Shown here one piece after another: positions 22,859-30,538 of a DNA stretch of 30,538 nucleotides (its first letter is position 1; the number at the start of each line of letters is the position of its first letter). Position numbers and translations under genes: made by a program. The notes under the pieces were generated by a model. It was not told the DNA's origin and searched no databases. It saw only the letters and a program-made list of their open reading frames with translations. The DNA is from a virus: IMG/VR virus record IMGVR_UViG_3300046387_000760, positions 1-30,538 of that record, one strand, 5' to 3'.

Positions 22859-23163
22859 CTAATAAAACCTAAAAGTTCGTGTTCATGGAAAATAAGAAGT
22901 TCCTCATCATCTACTTTGATAGTGTTAGAAGCCTCTTGTTTTGTATATAACACTTTATCCCCAACATTTACTGTCATTGGGATAGGATTTCCACTTTGTG
23001 AGAAAAGACCTGTACCAATTGATACAACTTCCCCATAAACTTTAGTTCCTCGTGAAATAGAATCTGTAAGGATTAAACCTCCTTTACTTTTCTTTTCATC
23101 TTGCTTTGTTTCTGGTCTTACCAAAACTCTGTCTCCGAGTGGTTTAAAATTACTCATCGTCAT
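22855..23163 (-). CDS. groES: GroES-like co-chaperonin
   Basis: A 102-residue GroES-fold protein (bacterial GroES is about 95; T4 gp31 is 111). The N-terminus FKPLGDRVLVRPE is the cellular signature, the mobile loop region KSKGGLILTDSISRGTKV (about 25-42) carries the hydrophobic GLIL that contacts GroEL, GEVVSIGTG follows, and the C-terminus has NVGDKVLYTKQEASNTIKVD and LGFI. It is closer to cellular GroES than to gp31. Two starts are possible, Met1 at 23163 and Met3 at 23157; neither has a clear ribosome site. It would cap host GroEL for folding phage proteins. It overlaps the 47-residue ORF upstream and the purine enzyme gene downstream. Confidence 0.92.
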   Translation of the reverse strand: MTMSNFKPLGDRVLVRPETKQDEKKSKGGLILTDSISRGTKVYGEVVSIGTGLFSQSGNPIPMTVNVGDKVLYTKQEASNTIKVDDEELLIFHEHELLGFIR

Positions 23164-23293
23164 TTTTGTTTATATAATTAATATTATTTGAATTTGTTGT
23201 GTAAAAAGTTACCCTATCTGAAGTAGCAGTTCCCCATTGAAAGTGTGGGTTATTTTGGTAACTCGTAAAATTTAATACATAAGTTTCACTCAT
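23150..23293 (-). CDS. Small ORF, 47 residues
   Basis: I read this by hand in the 160-base gap between two accepted genes: ATG at 23293, TAA at 23152-23150. The product begins MSETYVLNFTSYQNNPHFQW, continues GTATSDRVTFYTTN and ends in KNDDE. It has no cysteine or membrane segment and no family I know. It overlaps the start of the GroES-like gene by up to 14 bases, the same style of coupling as elsewhere in this unit, which favours a real gene. There is no ribosome-binding site visible, but that is normal in this window. Confidence 0.5.
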   Translation of the reverse strand: MSETYVLNFTSYQNNPHFQWGTATSDRVTFYTTNSNNINYINKNDDE

Positions 23294-23326
23294 CGTCTAT
23301 AAGTAGTTATCTATCTAAAAAAACTA

Positions 23327-24724
23327 TTAATCGTTTGTAATAAATTCTCTTAAATGGTTAGTTATTTTTGTAAAATTATTATACAGTAGTTTATGATTTT
23401 CTTCTCTTTTATCTTTTGTTTTTTCGTATAGTTCGATTATAGATTTTTTAGATAATCGTTCTAAAACTGTAAAAATTATATCAGCTTGTCTGATTGGGTT
23501 ATCATCTTTTAAATATTCTTCTTCATTTATTCCCAATTCTTCAAAGAAATTATGACATCCTAATTCTTTTAGTTTATGATAAAAAGTATTTGAACCAAAT
23601 ATTAAAAAAAGTTTTTTATAAAATATACCATGATAGGCTTTTTCTGAAAATAATGGTGAAGTTGTTTCGAACATCACATGAGTATCTCCATAAATATCTA
23701 GGTAACCATTAGTAAATTCTTTATTCAATACGTTAACTGTTTGGTGATTAAAATTGAAATTACTTAAATCATCTCCTACTCTATCTTCTACATCTTTATA
23801 GTATTCTTTTGGTTTTATAGTATCCTCATTCCAATATTTGTAAGCAATTGGTTTGAATATACAATCACCTTCAAATAATTCATTCCTTTTCATATTCTGA
23901 TAGTATTCATCGAACATTGTTTTCTTCATACTAATATCACCTTCCTTATCAAGTCCACTATCAATTAATTTATTAAGTAAATACATTCTATGGAAACGAC
24001 CTGGGTTACCAACTATAAAACTGTATTTTTTACTATCTTCAGTTGGTTGATAATTAGTAATACCATCAAGAAATTCTTTGTAAGTGATATTTCCCCATTC
24101 TAAGTTATTGTACAAATCAGTTTCTGCATCATAAAAATCTTTATACTGAAAATGTTCGTATAAGTGAAACCAATAAGAATATAATTGGTTCATATCAATA
24201 TTTGGATATCTGTCATCAAATGTAAGAGAATCTGATAATACTATATGTTTACAACTCCATGGATACGATACTAAACCTGACATATCATTACACTCATAAT
24301 CACTTGCTTCAAAGTATGCCCAATTTAAAATTAGTTTACAATTTCTTTCTTTATATATTTCATCAAGTTTTTGTAATATAAGTTGACCATATCTAAACAC
24401 AGCATCTCTTAAAAAGTTATTTCTTAATAACCTATCTACATAAATGATACTATTTTTTGGTGGATTTATATGATGTACTTTAGAATTTAATCCAAAGAAA
24501 TGATTTAAAGGAAGTGTATGAGAACCACCTTTTGAGTTGTGATTTTCCCATATTATTTCTTGCGTATAGTTTTTGAGTATTTCAAATCTATATTTGTTAT
24601 CTACATCAAAATAATCATAATCAAATCCACTATCACCATCTTCTGCAATTGATTTTACAAAATTACTATTTAGAAATAAACTTCTAACTTGATTATCTTG
24701 TGCTAATATTGTAACCTTTTTCAT
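23327..24724 (-). CDS. Unknown 465-residue protein, glycosyltransferase-like C-terminus
   Basis: I cannot name the family. The N-terminus TILAQDNQVRSLFLNSNFVK (residues 4-23) and the central IIYVDRLLRNNF and LILNWAYFEASDY suggest a Rossmann-like first half. Near the C-terminus HVMFETTSPLFSEKAYHGIF (about 352-371) followed by KKLFLIFGS and LGCHNFFEELG forms a pattern of the kind seen in viral and Bacteroidota proteins with a GT-B-like acceptor (E..xxFSEK...P.I.FG...L..LG). It is rich in Tyr, Asn and Asp and has no membrane segment. It starts 2 bases after the methyltransferase gene, with no glycan genes nearby. A sugar-transferring role, perhaps on DNA or protein, is only a possibility. Confidence 0.55.
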   Translation of the reverse strand: MKKVTILAQDNQVRSLFLNSNFVKSIAEDGDSGFDYDYFDVDNKYRFEILKNYTQEIIWENHNSKGGSHTLPLNHFFGLNSKVHHINPPKNSIIYVDRLLRNNFLRDAVFRYGQLILQKLDEIYKERNCKLILNWAYFEASDYECNDMSGLVSYPWSCKHIVLSDSLTFDDRYPNIDMNQLYSYWFHLYEHFQYKDFYDAETDLYNNLEWGNITYKEFLDGITNYQPTEDSKKYSFIVGNPGRFHRMYLLNKLIDSGLDKEGDISMKKTMFDEYYQNMKRNELFEGDCIFKPIAYKYWNEDTIKPKEYYKDVEDRVGDDLSNFNFNHQTVNVLNKEFTNGYLDIYGDTHVMFETTSPLFSEKAYHGIFYKKLFLIFGSNTFYHKLKELGCHNFFEELGINEEEYLKDDNPIRQADIIFTVLERLSKKSIIELYEKTKDKREENHKLLYNNFTKITNHLREFITND

Positions 24725-24726
24725 AG

Positions 24727-26364
24727 TTATTTTTTATGGAATACAAATATAGGTTCAAATTTATATGCTTTACCATCATATGTTACTGAATTCTTGATAC
24801 CACTTTTAGATGGGTCTAATCCAACCATTCTTGTCATCAACATTTTGAGTTTACCTTTATACTCACATCCTAACTCTTTTAGGATATCGATTGAATCTTG
24901 TTCCAATGGATAGTAAATTGATTTACCAATTTTGATATCAGCAATATTCCAAAGAATATATCTATCATTCTTAAGGTACTCATAAATCGTTGTTAGAGTA
25001 GGTTTTAAGAAGTTATCTCTCCAATCCTCATACTCACCATACGCTTTGAACGATTGGTTCTCATCTTGTGAATATTGTTCTCTATTAAAGTAAGGAGGTG
25101 AAGTAAATGAAATATCTAATTTACCTTTATACTTTTGAAACTTTGGATTGTTTGAAATCAACTCTGAACCATCTTGGAATAGTTCGTATGTATTACCTTG
25201 TTTTTCTACATTAAAGAATGAGGTAAGTTTATCTGAGAAATCATCTACACAATTATCATTGTAAAACTTAGCCATATACTCATAACGAGAAATACCTTCT
25301 TCATCTAAGAAGTTATCAGGATTAGGGTCTGTACCAACATAATGTATTTTCTTACGAGAACTCATTGCTCCTAAAATTCTACCACCCCAACCACTTGATG
25401 AATCATAAATATGTAATGGTTCATCTGTATCAATATGATTAGTATAGTTTTCGTAAATCCACTTTGCAGTTAGTGCAGGGAAGTTTACTGCTGGTTGTCC
25501 ACAACTTAATCTAAATACTTGTAGTATCTTTGGGAAGATACCATCTGTTTTATCGTACCAACGAATTAAATATTTGTACTCAGTAACAGTTCCAGCCTCT
25601 GAAGTAGATGATTCCACAATATCTCCTAAATTAGAAATCTGTGTAGAATTCAAATAACCATCCTTACATAATTGATTAACTTCATCTGCGGTCATATATA
25701 GATTACCAAAACCTACATACTCTTCATTGAAAGTACCATAATTATCTAATGTAGATGCTTTTGCCTTTGCAAGAACAATACCTAAATCTTTATATTTTCC
25801 TTTGAATACTTTACCATTGTAAACATCTTTTATAAAATCAACACCATTTTGTCCATTCCAAAAAGGATTCTCATCTTTCTTATCAACTAATGAACGAGAC
25901 CAAGAGTACATTGAATCTCTCTTAACTGCTCGTTTCATAATCTTAACAAACTTATCTTCTAATGTAGGGTCTGAGAAATGGTCATAGATAGATAATCCAC
26001 CATCTGCTGATTTACCAGTTGATATCTTAGTTTTTAACATTGTAGGAAAAAACTGATTTACAACTGATGCATCTTTATTAAAGTTTTTGATAATACCTAA
26101 TGATTCTTCATCACCACTCAAATCCTTTTCCCAATAATCTGCTGGGTTAGATTTAAGTTTCTTAAACTTTTTAACAATACCATCTTCATTTGCACCAATA
26201 ACTGGTGGTGTTCCTCTATCATCCCATTGTTCAGTAACTTCTTTACGAAGTAAACGAGCCCATACCACAAACTCATCATCAGTTTTTTCTAGTAACTGAT
26301 GATAAGTCGTGTTTGATTTAAACTCGGAAAATTTACTTCTTTCGTAAAAGTGTTTGTTACTCAT
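24727..26364 (-). CDS. DNA methyltransferase (N4-cytosine/N6-adenine type)
   Basis: A 545-residue protein whose C-terminal half is a class I amino-methyltransferase. LHIYDSSSGWGGRILGAMSS (residues 317-336) binds S-adenosylmethionine, HYVGTDPNPDNF (341-352) is the motif II region, and DISFTSPPYFNREQY (417-431) contains the catalytic SPPY. SPPY is common in N4-cytosine enzymes but also occurs in N6-adenine ones. The SAM motif precedes SPPY, and YILWNIADIKIG (about 467-478) is a later strand motif. The first 300 residues have no motif I recognise and may hold the target-recognition part or a separate domain. Its ATG shares one base with the clamp stop (TAATG). No restriction enzyme gene is adjacent, so it probably protects or marks phage DNA. 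Base and target site are unknown. Confidence 0.85.
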   Translation of the reverse strand: MSNKHFYERSKFSEFKSNTTYHQLLEKTDDEFVVWARLLRKEVTEQWDDRGTPPVIGANEDGIVKKFKKLKSNPADYWEKDLSGDEESLGIIKNFNKDASVVNQFFPTMLKTKISTGKSADGGLSIYDHFSDPTLEDKFVKIMKRAVKRDSMYSWSRSLVDKKDENPFWNGQNGVDFIKDVYNGKVFKGKYKDLGIVLAKAKASTLDNYGTFNEEYVGFGNLYMTADEVNQLCKDGYLNSTQISNLGDIVESSTSEAGTVTEYKYLIRWYDKTDGIFPKILQVFRLSCGQPAVNFPALTAKWIYENYTNHIDTDEPLHIYDSSSGWGGRILGAMSSRKKIHYVGTDPNPDNFLDEEGISRYEYMAKFYNDNCVDDFSDKLTSFFNVEKQGNTYELFQDGSELISNNPKFQKYKGKLDISFTSPPYFNREQYSQDENQSFKAYGEYEDWRDNFLKPTLTTIYEYLKNDRYILWNIADIKIGKSIYYPLEQDSIDILKELGCEYKGKLKMLMTRMVGLDPSKSGIKNSVTYDGKAYKFEPIFVFHKK

Positions 26365-27077
26365 TAAGCTTGTATCTCTACTAAATAATAATTTGATTCG
26401 TAGTTATCTATTGAAAAAGAAATGTGTGATAAACCTTGTGATGAAATCTTTAAGGTTGCATCAGTTGCTTCTTTGTTTGCAACAAGAATCTCTTTTAAGT
26501 ATGTTGCTGAGAAAGAAATTGGGTCTACATCACCTTCACATACACAATCAACATCTATATTAATTCTGTTTGTGTTAATGTTTGAATAACCTAAAATGAT
26601 TTGTCCTTTCCCATCTTTACAAGTAAATGTAAAGTTATTCTCATCTGCCAATGCACCTTTTGCTTTGATAAACTTTGAGATAAAGTTTGCATCTAATTTA
26701 ATTTCTACGTTGAAATCTGGTAGTTGTTTCAAATCTGGTACATTAGGGATAACAGATAAATCTGCTAACATATAATTTACATTGGTTGAACCATCTTTGA
26801 ATTTCAAAGAAACTGGTTTACCATCAATATCGTTGATATTGAAATCTACATCGTTACCAAGAACTGATAACATTTTTGTAAGTTTTGTAGTATCGTAGAC
26901 ACCAAACTCTGCCTCGTTACCTTCAAACTCCTTCATACTTACACTTCCTAATACTGATTTATCATCAGAGATGAAAGAAGTTGTTAGAGAACCATCTTTT
27001 GATTCCCATTTTACAGATTCTACTAAACCTGCAAGGTTGTATTTAGATACAAACCTATTTAATGACTGTTTTTCCAT
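26364..27077 (-). CDS. 45: Sliding clamp, gp45-like
   Basis: A 237-residue DNA polymerase processivity factor of the T4 gp45 type (228 in T4), which forms a trimeric ring. EFGVYDTTKLTKMLSVLGND (about 56-75) matches the gp45 segment with a YDLxxFLxxLSLV pattern, LADLSVIPNVPDLKQLPDF lies in the interdomain connector, and the end LSHISFSIDNYESNYYLVEI corresponds to the conserved final strands (NYVVALEA in T4). The gene heads a six-gene unit after a clear promoter, with a 32-base leader from the -7 box to ATG. It is the partner of the gp44/gp62-like loader and of the gp43-like polymerase. In T4 it also acts in late transcription; no late sigma factor is in this window. Confidence 0.88.
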   Translation of the reverse strand: MEKQSLNRFVSKYNLAGLVESVKWESKDGSLTTSFISDDKSVLGSVSMKEFEGNEAEFGVYDTTKLTKMLSVLGNDVDFNINDIDGKPVSLKFKDGSTNVNYMLADLSVIPNVPDLKQLPDFNVEIKLDANFISKFIKAKGALADENNFTFTCKDGKGQIILGYSNINTNRINIDVDCVCEGDVDPISFSATYLKEILVANKEATDATLKISSQGLSHISFSIDNYESNYYLVEIQA

Positions 27078-27109
27078 GTTTATTTACTTAATTATAATTT
27101 ATATTTGTA

Positions 27110-27141
27110 CAAATATACGAAAAATATCTGAGAGTACCAAA
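27110..27141 (-). promoter_or_regulatory. Bacteroidota-type promoter for the sliding-clamp unit
   Basis: Minus strand: -33 TTTG at 27141-27138, 20-base spacer ending TTTTTCG, -7 box TATATTTG at 27117-27110. It sits between the polymerase stop and the clamp start with a 32-base AT-only-like leader. Confidence 0.88.
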
Positions 27142-27158
27142 CTTTTTCATACTTTTTT

Positions 27159-29675
27159 TTAAAAACTGAAGAACTTTTCTGCAGTTCGTTGTTCACTCAC
27201 AACATCACCCCAACCAATCGCATCGAAGAAATCTTGTAACTTATTTTTTAATTCTCTTTCAAAGATTTTATTATAGTCAATATATGTTGCTATAAATTCT
27301 GCTATCTCTGGTGGGTCTGAATAACCTGTAAATGCTAATCCATCAATTCCAAGAGGATTATCTTTAAGGTAAACCCATTTTACTTTATCACCATTTTTCA
27401 TTGGTTCATATTTGAAAGGAGCATTGAAATGTTTCAAACAATCGTTATATAAGATTGCTGCTTTAACATGAGCAGGTGTTCCTTTCATCATTGAGAATCT
27501 TTCTCTCTTACCTTTCGGCATATATTTCTTAAGATTCTTTACTGCTGAGTTCTTTGCAATCTCAGATGTTGGTCTATTTACCATTTTCTTTTTGAAATCT
27601 AAAACATAATCTGAAATCTCTTCTTCGGTTTTACCTTTTAGGATATCAATAAGAACAGTACCCATACATTCTTGGAATGCTTTTGGGAATGATGAACGTT
27701 TAACATCTAATCCTTTTACATCTAACTTATCAACTGGTACACCATTATCGGATATAATCCATTGTGCATATCTTTTCTTTGCAATCCACAATCCAGCCTT
27801 TGCAACATACTCTTTCTTAATTTCTAATCTATGTTTATCTTTATCAACATTTAAAACTTTTTGAGAAAGTATATCGTAGAAATCATTGAGGTAATCTTGC
27901 ATCTCTTCTGCAATCTCATTTACATAACCTGCAATTGTATCTTGGTCTTGTTCCTTCCAATTAGGAATTCGTTTATCCATTAAAGGAACTGCTGAGAAGA
28001 ATACAGAATCAGTATCGATGTATATGTTAGAATCCAAATCAGGAGTATTAAGTTCCTTGTTGTACTTGATGTTAGCCATATCAGCAGTTGATTTAATAAC
28101 TGTCTGTCCTGTCGTGGTAACAGCGGTAGCATTATCAACATCATAGAACCTAAAGGCAGGAAGGCCAAGAACACCATATAAAGAGTTAAGTAAAATCTTC
28201 TGAACCAACTGACGTTTGTGATAGAAGGCATATTTTTCTTTGTTACCTGCTTTTCCATACTTCTTCATCTCGTTTTTGTATTCAACCCTCTTATCAAACC
28301 ATAAGTTTAGAATACCTGGGATACACCCCACTTTATCAGTTCTATAAAGTACACCATTAGATGCTACTGAAAACTTAGATTGTTCTAAATATTGTTTTAA
28401 GTTTTCTTTTGATATAGAATCATCTCCAATATAATAAGTATCAACTTCACCTTTTACAAATTTGTTTGCATCCCAATCTTGAATCTTACCAATCTTTGCT
28501 TCAGGTGAAATATTCAAAGTCATAATGATTGAAGGATATAGTGAAGTTAAATCTAAATCATATATCCAATCATACTTACCAACGATTGGTGCTTTTACAT
28601 ATGCACCGATAAACTTTTCTTCATTGTTATCACGAAGTGCTTGCATCTTTTCTTGTCTATCAGCAGGTTTATTTGGTGCAACTAATCCTTTTCTTCTAAG
28701 ATAAGTTAACATTGCTCCTTCAAGATATTTTGATGAATATACAAAATCTTCGTATGGTACATGACCTGCATGAGCAATACCTCTACACAAATCAATGAAT
28801 TCAAGTTTCTTTTCAAATCCTACAACCAATTCAACATCCACTAAGTTATATTCAATAAACTTTTCAATATCATCTCTGAATAATTGGTCTAAGTTTCCTT
28901 GATATTCAATCTTACCTTTACCTAATTCAATTTGTGCAACTGTATCTAATCGGTAATTTGGTAATTCACCATAGTTGTATTTTTTATATAATTCGATGTA
29001 ATCTAAATAAGATACACCTGCCATAAAATATCTTTTTCTATAAGGAGACCAGAAACATTTACCAATTGGTGATAATCTGTTTGCTTGTTTCTCACCTAAT
29101 AATCTTTTGATTCTGTTGTATAACATTGGTGTATCGAAATAATCAATATTCCAACCTGTAACGATTGATGGATTGATATATTCGTATAGTTCAAGATACT
29201 TCATTAACATATCTCTCTCATCTTGAAATGGAAGAACGATACACTTATCAGTAGTTTTTTCTACCATACCACCTTCTTTATCCATAACCAATACCCAATA
29301 TTGGTCTGTTGCTGAATCATGAAGTGCAATAGAAGTTAATTCATTCTTGGCTTCTTGTGGGTCTGGTAATCCACTTGTCATCTCACACTCAATATCGTAT
29401 GTTAAGATAACATGACCTTCTGATGGTTCATCTGATTCAGAATACAAATCTACTAATGCTCTTGTAGTTTCTGGTACATCTGATTCAAATAAGTTAGCAT
29501 CATCCTTAGAAAACTTATATATTTTCGTTAGAGTATCACCATAAATAGATTTGTATTCACCTCTCTGAGTTTTTTCGTAAGCATATCTTGTATATGGAAA
29601 ACTCATGTACCCTTTGGTATCATCCCATAGGTGAATTAAATTCTTTTCTCTCTGATAATAAATGTTTTGATACAA
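27159..29675 (-). CDS. 43: Family B DNA polymerase, gp43-like
   Basis: A replicative polymerase of 838 residues (T4 gp43 has 898) with 3'-5' exonuclease. Exo I is LTYDIECE (Asp94, Glu96), Exo II is GWNIDYFDTP (Asp178), Exo III is YNLVD (Tyr276, Asp280). Polymerase motif A is DLDLTSLYPSII (Asp375 region), motif B is KILLNSLYG (from Lys493), motif C is YIDTDS (Asp554, Asp556). All catalytic residues are present. The start is a TTG at 29675: no ATG or GTG lies between the upstream in-frame TAA and the conserved N-terminal part, and the first ATG is at residue 24. The leader from the -7 box is 20 bases. It appears to be a single-gene unit, with the clamp promoter right behind it. Confidence 0.96.
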   Translation of the reverse strand: MYQNIYYQREKNLIHLWDDTKGYMSFPYTRYAYEKTQRGEYKSIYGDTLTKIYKFSKDDANLFESDVPETTRALVDLYSESDEPSEGHVILTYDIECEMTSGLPDPQEAKNELTSIALHDSATDQYWVLVMDKEGGMVEKTTDKCIVLPFQDERDMLMKYLELYEYINPSIVTGWNIDYFDTPMLYNRIKRLLGEKQANRLSPIGKCFWSPYRKRYFMAGVSYLDYIELYKKYNYGELPNYRLDTVAQIELGKGKIEYQGNLDQLFRDDIEKFIEYNLVDVELVVGFEKKLEFIDLCRGIAHAGHVPYEDFVYSSKYLEGAMLTYLRRKGLVAPNKPADRQEKMQALRDNNEEKFIGAYVKAPIVGKYDWIYDLDLTSLYPSIIMTLNISPEAKIGKIQDWDANKFVKGEVDTYYIGDDSISKENLKQYLEQSKFSVASNGVLYRTDKVGCIPGILNLWFDKRVEYKNEMKKYGKAGNKEKYAFYHKRQLVQKILLNSLYGVLGLPAFRFYDVDNATAVTTTGQTVIKSTADMANIKYNKELNTPDLDSNIYIDTDSVFFSAVPLMDKRIPNWKEQDQDTIAGYVNEIAEEMQDYLNDFYDILSQKVLNVDKDKHRLEIKKEYVAKAGLWIAKKRYAQWIISDNGVPVDKLDVKGLDVKRSSFPKAFQECMGTVLIDILKGKTEEEISDYVLDFKKKMVNRPTSEIAKNSAVKNLKKYMPKGKRERFSMMKGTPAHVKAAILYNDCLKHFNAPFKYEPMKNGDKVKWVYLKDNPLGIDGLAFTGYSDPPEIAEFIATYIDYNKIFERELKNKLQDFFDAIGWGDVVSEQRTAEKFFSF

Positions 29676-29695
29676 ATTATTTAATTTTTGTTATA

Positions 29696-29727
29696 CAAAT
29701 ATACGAAACTATTTCGATATTTCCAAA
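29696..29727 (-). promoter_or_regulatory. Bacteroidota-type promoter for the DNA polymerase
   Basis: Minus strand: -33 TTTG at 29727-29724, 20-base spacer ending TTTCG, -7 box TATATTTG at 29703-29696. The -33 box lies within the last codons of the glycosylase gene. The TTG start of the polymerase is 20 bases downstream. Confidence 0.88.
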
Positions 29728-30506
29728 TGTTTTTCCCATTTTTTGTCAAACCAAAAGGTTCTTTTTTGTTTATCCTTGATTTTTTCTCTTCTTCCATAAT
29801 ACTGCATCCAATCATCCCAAGTAATATTGAAATCAATCGCAGATTCATTTTCATTCATCCAAGTATATAATTGTCCACCACCTAATTTATATGACCAATG
29901 TACTTGTTCTATTAAATGGTCTAAGAATCCTTCTTGTTGTACAAGGTTTCTGATAGGTTGAAATGGGTTTTGACCCCACTTACCTAATATCTCTGCTCTA
30001 AGATAGTTACCGATTCCATTCCACCACTTTTGATTCATCAATTGTTCATGTGCAGGTTTACTGAAATCTCTATGTTCTATGTTTTTAAGAATATGTTTTC
30101 TAAATCCTTCTTCATCATCAAATAAATCTGGTCCTCTATTCTCATTCCAATCCTTACCTAATGATTTACCAAACCTTCGGATATCACACCAATTAAAATA
30201 ATCACCGTCATCCATTTTAAATCGGATATGAGAATGTTTCCAATACTTGTTTGAATTATCACTTGGAGTTTCAAAGTTTTTAAACCCACCACTCATACCT
30301 AATGTAATAACTACAGGCTCATCATCGAATAATAACTTCATTTCTTTTCCTCTACTTGTTGCAGATAAAGTTTTTCCGATTACATTTATATTTTCTACTT
30401 CTTTGAGTTTATTAGATGATAGATATTCTACATCAACAATTTTTCTGTTTCTGTTTCTTCTTGTTACAAACTCTGACGTTATTTTTACTTCTGATATTTC
30501 TGGCAT
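29709..30506 (-). CDS. Fpg/Nei-family DNA glycosylase with a zincless finger
   Basis: A 265-residue base-excision repair glycosylase/AP lyase. It starts MPEISEVKI: after Met removal the N-terminal Pro is the Schiff-base nucleophile and Glu3 the partner acid of this family. TSRGKEMKLLF holds the conserved Lys54, LGMSGGF and WCDIRRFGK are standard blocks, and the helix-two-turn-helix is NQKWWNGIGNYLRAEILGK (158-176). The last part MQYYGRREKIKDKQKRTFWF (234-253) keeps the finger shape and Arg249 but has no zinc-binding cysteines, like NEIL1. The open frame runs upstream to 30533, but residues before MPE would bury the nucleophile, and ATG 30506 lies 4 bases from the -7 box, so I chose it; the transcript is probably leaderless. 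It removes oxidised bases; substrate preference (8-oxoG or pyrimidines) is not readable. Confidence 0.92.
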   Translation of the reverse strand: MPEISEVKITSEFVTRRNRNRKIVDVEYLSSNKLKEVENINVIGKTLSATSRGKEMKLLFDDEPVVITLGMSGGFKNFETPSDNSNKYWKHSHIRFKMDDGDYFNWCDIRRFGKSLGKDWNENRGPDLFDDEEGFRKHILKNIEHRDFSKPAHEQLMNQKWWNGIGNYLRAEILGKWGQNPFQPIRNLVQQEGFLDHLIEQVHWSYKLGGGQLYTWMNENESAIDFNITWDDWMQYYGRREKIKDKQKRTFWFDKKWEKHLEISK

Positions 30507-30510
30507 ACAG

Positions 30511-30518
30511 CTAATATA
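30511..30518 (-). promoter_or_regulatory. -7 box of the glycosylase promoter, -33 box outside the window
   Basis: Minus strand TATATTAG at 30518-30511 preceded by TTCG, as at the other promoters. With the usual 20-base spacer the -33 box would fall just past base 30538. A TTTG at 30534-30531 is too close to serve. Confidence 0.6.
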
Positions 30519-30538
30519 CGAATTATTTTTCAAATATC

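Noticed and set aside
27980-28258. Open frame of 92 codons on the minus strand
   Set aside because: It is a shadow of the DNA polymerase gene, overlapping its motif B and C region.

Overview
The window looks like part of a tailed-phage genome of the T4-like (myovirus) type whose host is a member of the Bacteroidota, probably a flavobacterium. The phage call rests on a T4-style replisome: family B DNA polymerase (gp43-like), gp45-like sliding clamp, gp44-like clamp-loader ATPase and a divergent gp62-like subunit. The host call rests on three things. Six complete promoters and one cut by the window edge match the Bacteroidota pattern (-33 TTTG, -7 TAnnTTTG). There is a full-length TonB-dependent receptor of the Bacteroidota type with a carboxypeptidase-D-like N-terminal domain. 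Most genes have no Shine-Dalgarno sequence. The DNA is AT-rich. Every gene I accept lies on the minus strand, so transcription runs from high to low coordinates.

Layout in transcription order. (1) 30506-27159: a zincless Fpg/Nei-type glycosylase and DNA polymerase, each with its own promoter. (2) 27077-21788: one tightly packed unit with sliding clamp, DNA methyltransferase, an unknown 465-residue protein, a 47-residue ORF, a GroES-like co-chaperonin and an IMP dehydrogenase/GMP reductase family enzyme. (3) 21726-19021: the TonB-dependent receptor, with a small hairpin before it and a strong intrinsic terminator after it. (4) 18974-17429: a small membrane protein, a secreted S1/P1 nuclease and a P-loop kinase-like protein. 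(5) 17392-13676: two promoter-led units with the clamp loader, thioredoxin, a possible GT-A-like protein, a zinc ribbon protein and an SGNH-like protein. (6) 13617-12760: a Cas4/RecB-like Fe-S nuclease. (7) 12698-1265: a ribbon-helix-helix protein heading a run of about 11 kb of glycan genes (GT4, GT2 and sialyltransferase-like enzymes, SGNH proteins, epimerase, nucleotidyltransferases). (8) 1238 to the window start: a promoter-led HpaI-type aldolase and a SIS-domain sugar isomerase, which runs off the edge.

Three points stand out. First, a host-like block (purine enzyme, TonB receptor, secreted nuclease, kinase-like protein) sits between the clamp and clamp-loader genes and could be a nucleic-acid scavenging module or a host-surface remodelling module. 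Second, the glycan block ends in genes that could form a short CMP-ulosonic-acid (sialic acid/KDO-like) route: SIS isomerase, pyruvate-type aldolase, CMP-sugar synthetase and two sialyltransferase-like proteins. Third, the promoters share an unusually strict phage-specific version of the host motif. One GT4 glycosyltransferase is cut by a single in-frame TAA. I see no tRNA, rRNA, CRISPR array or insertion sequence, and no gene-free stretch longer than about 70 bases.
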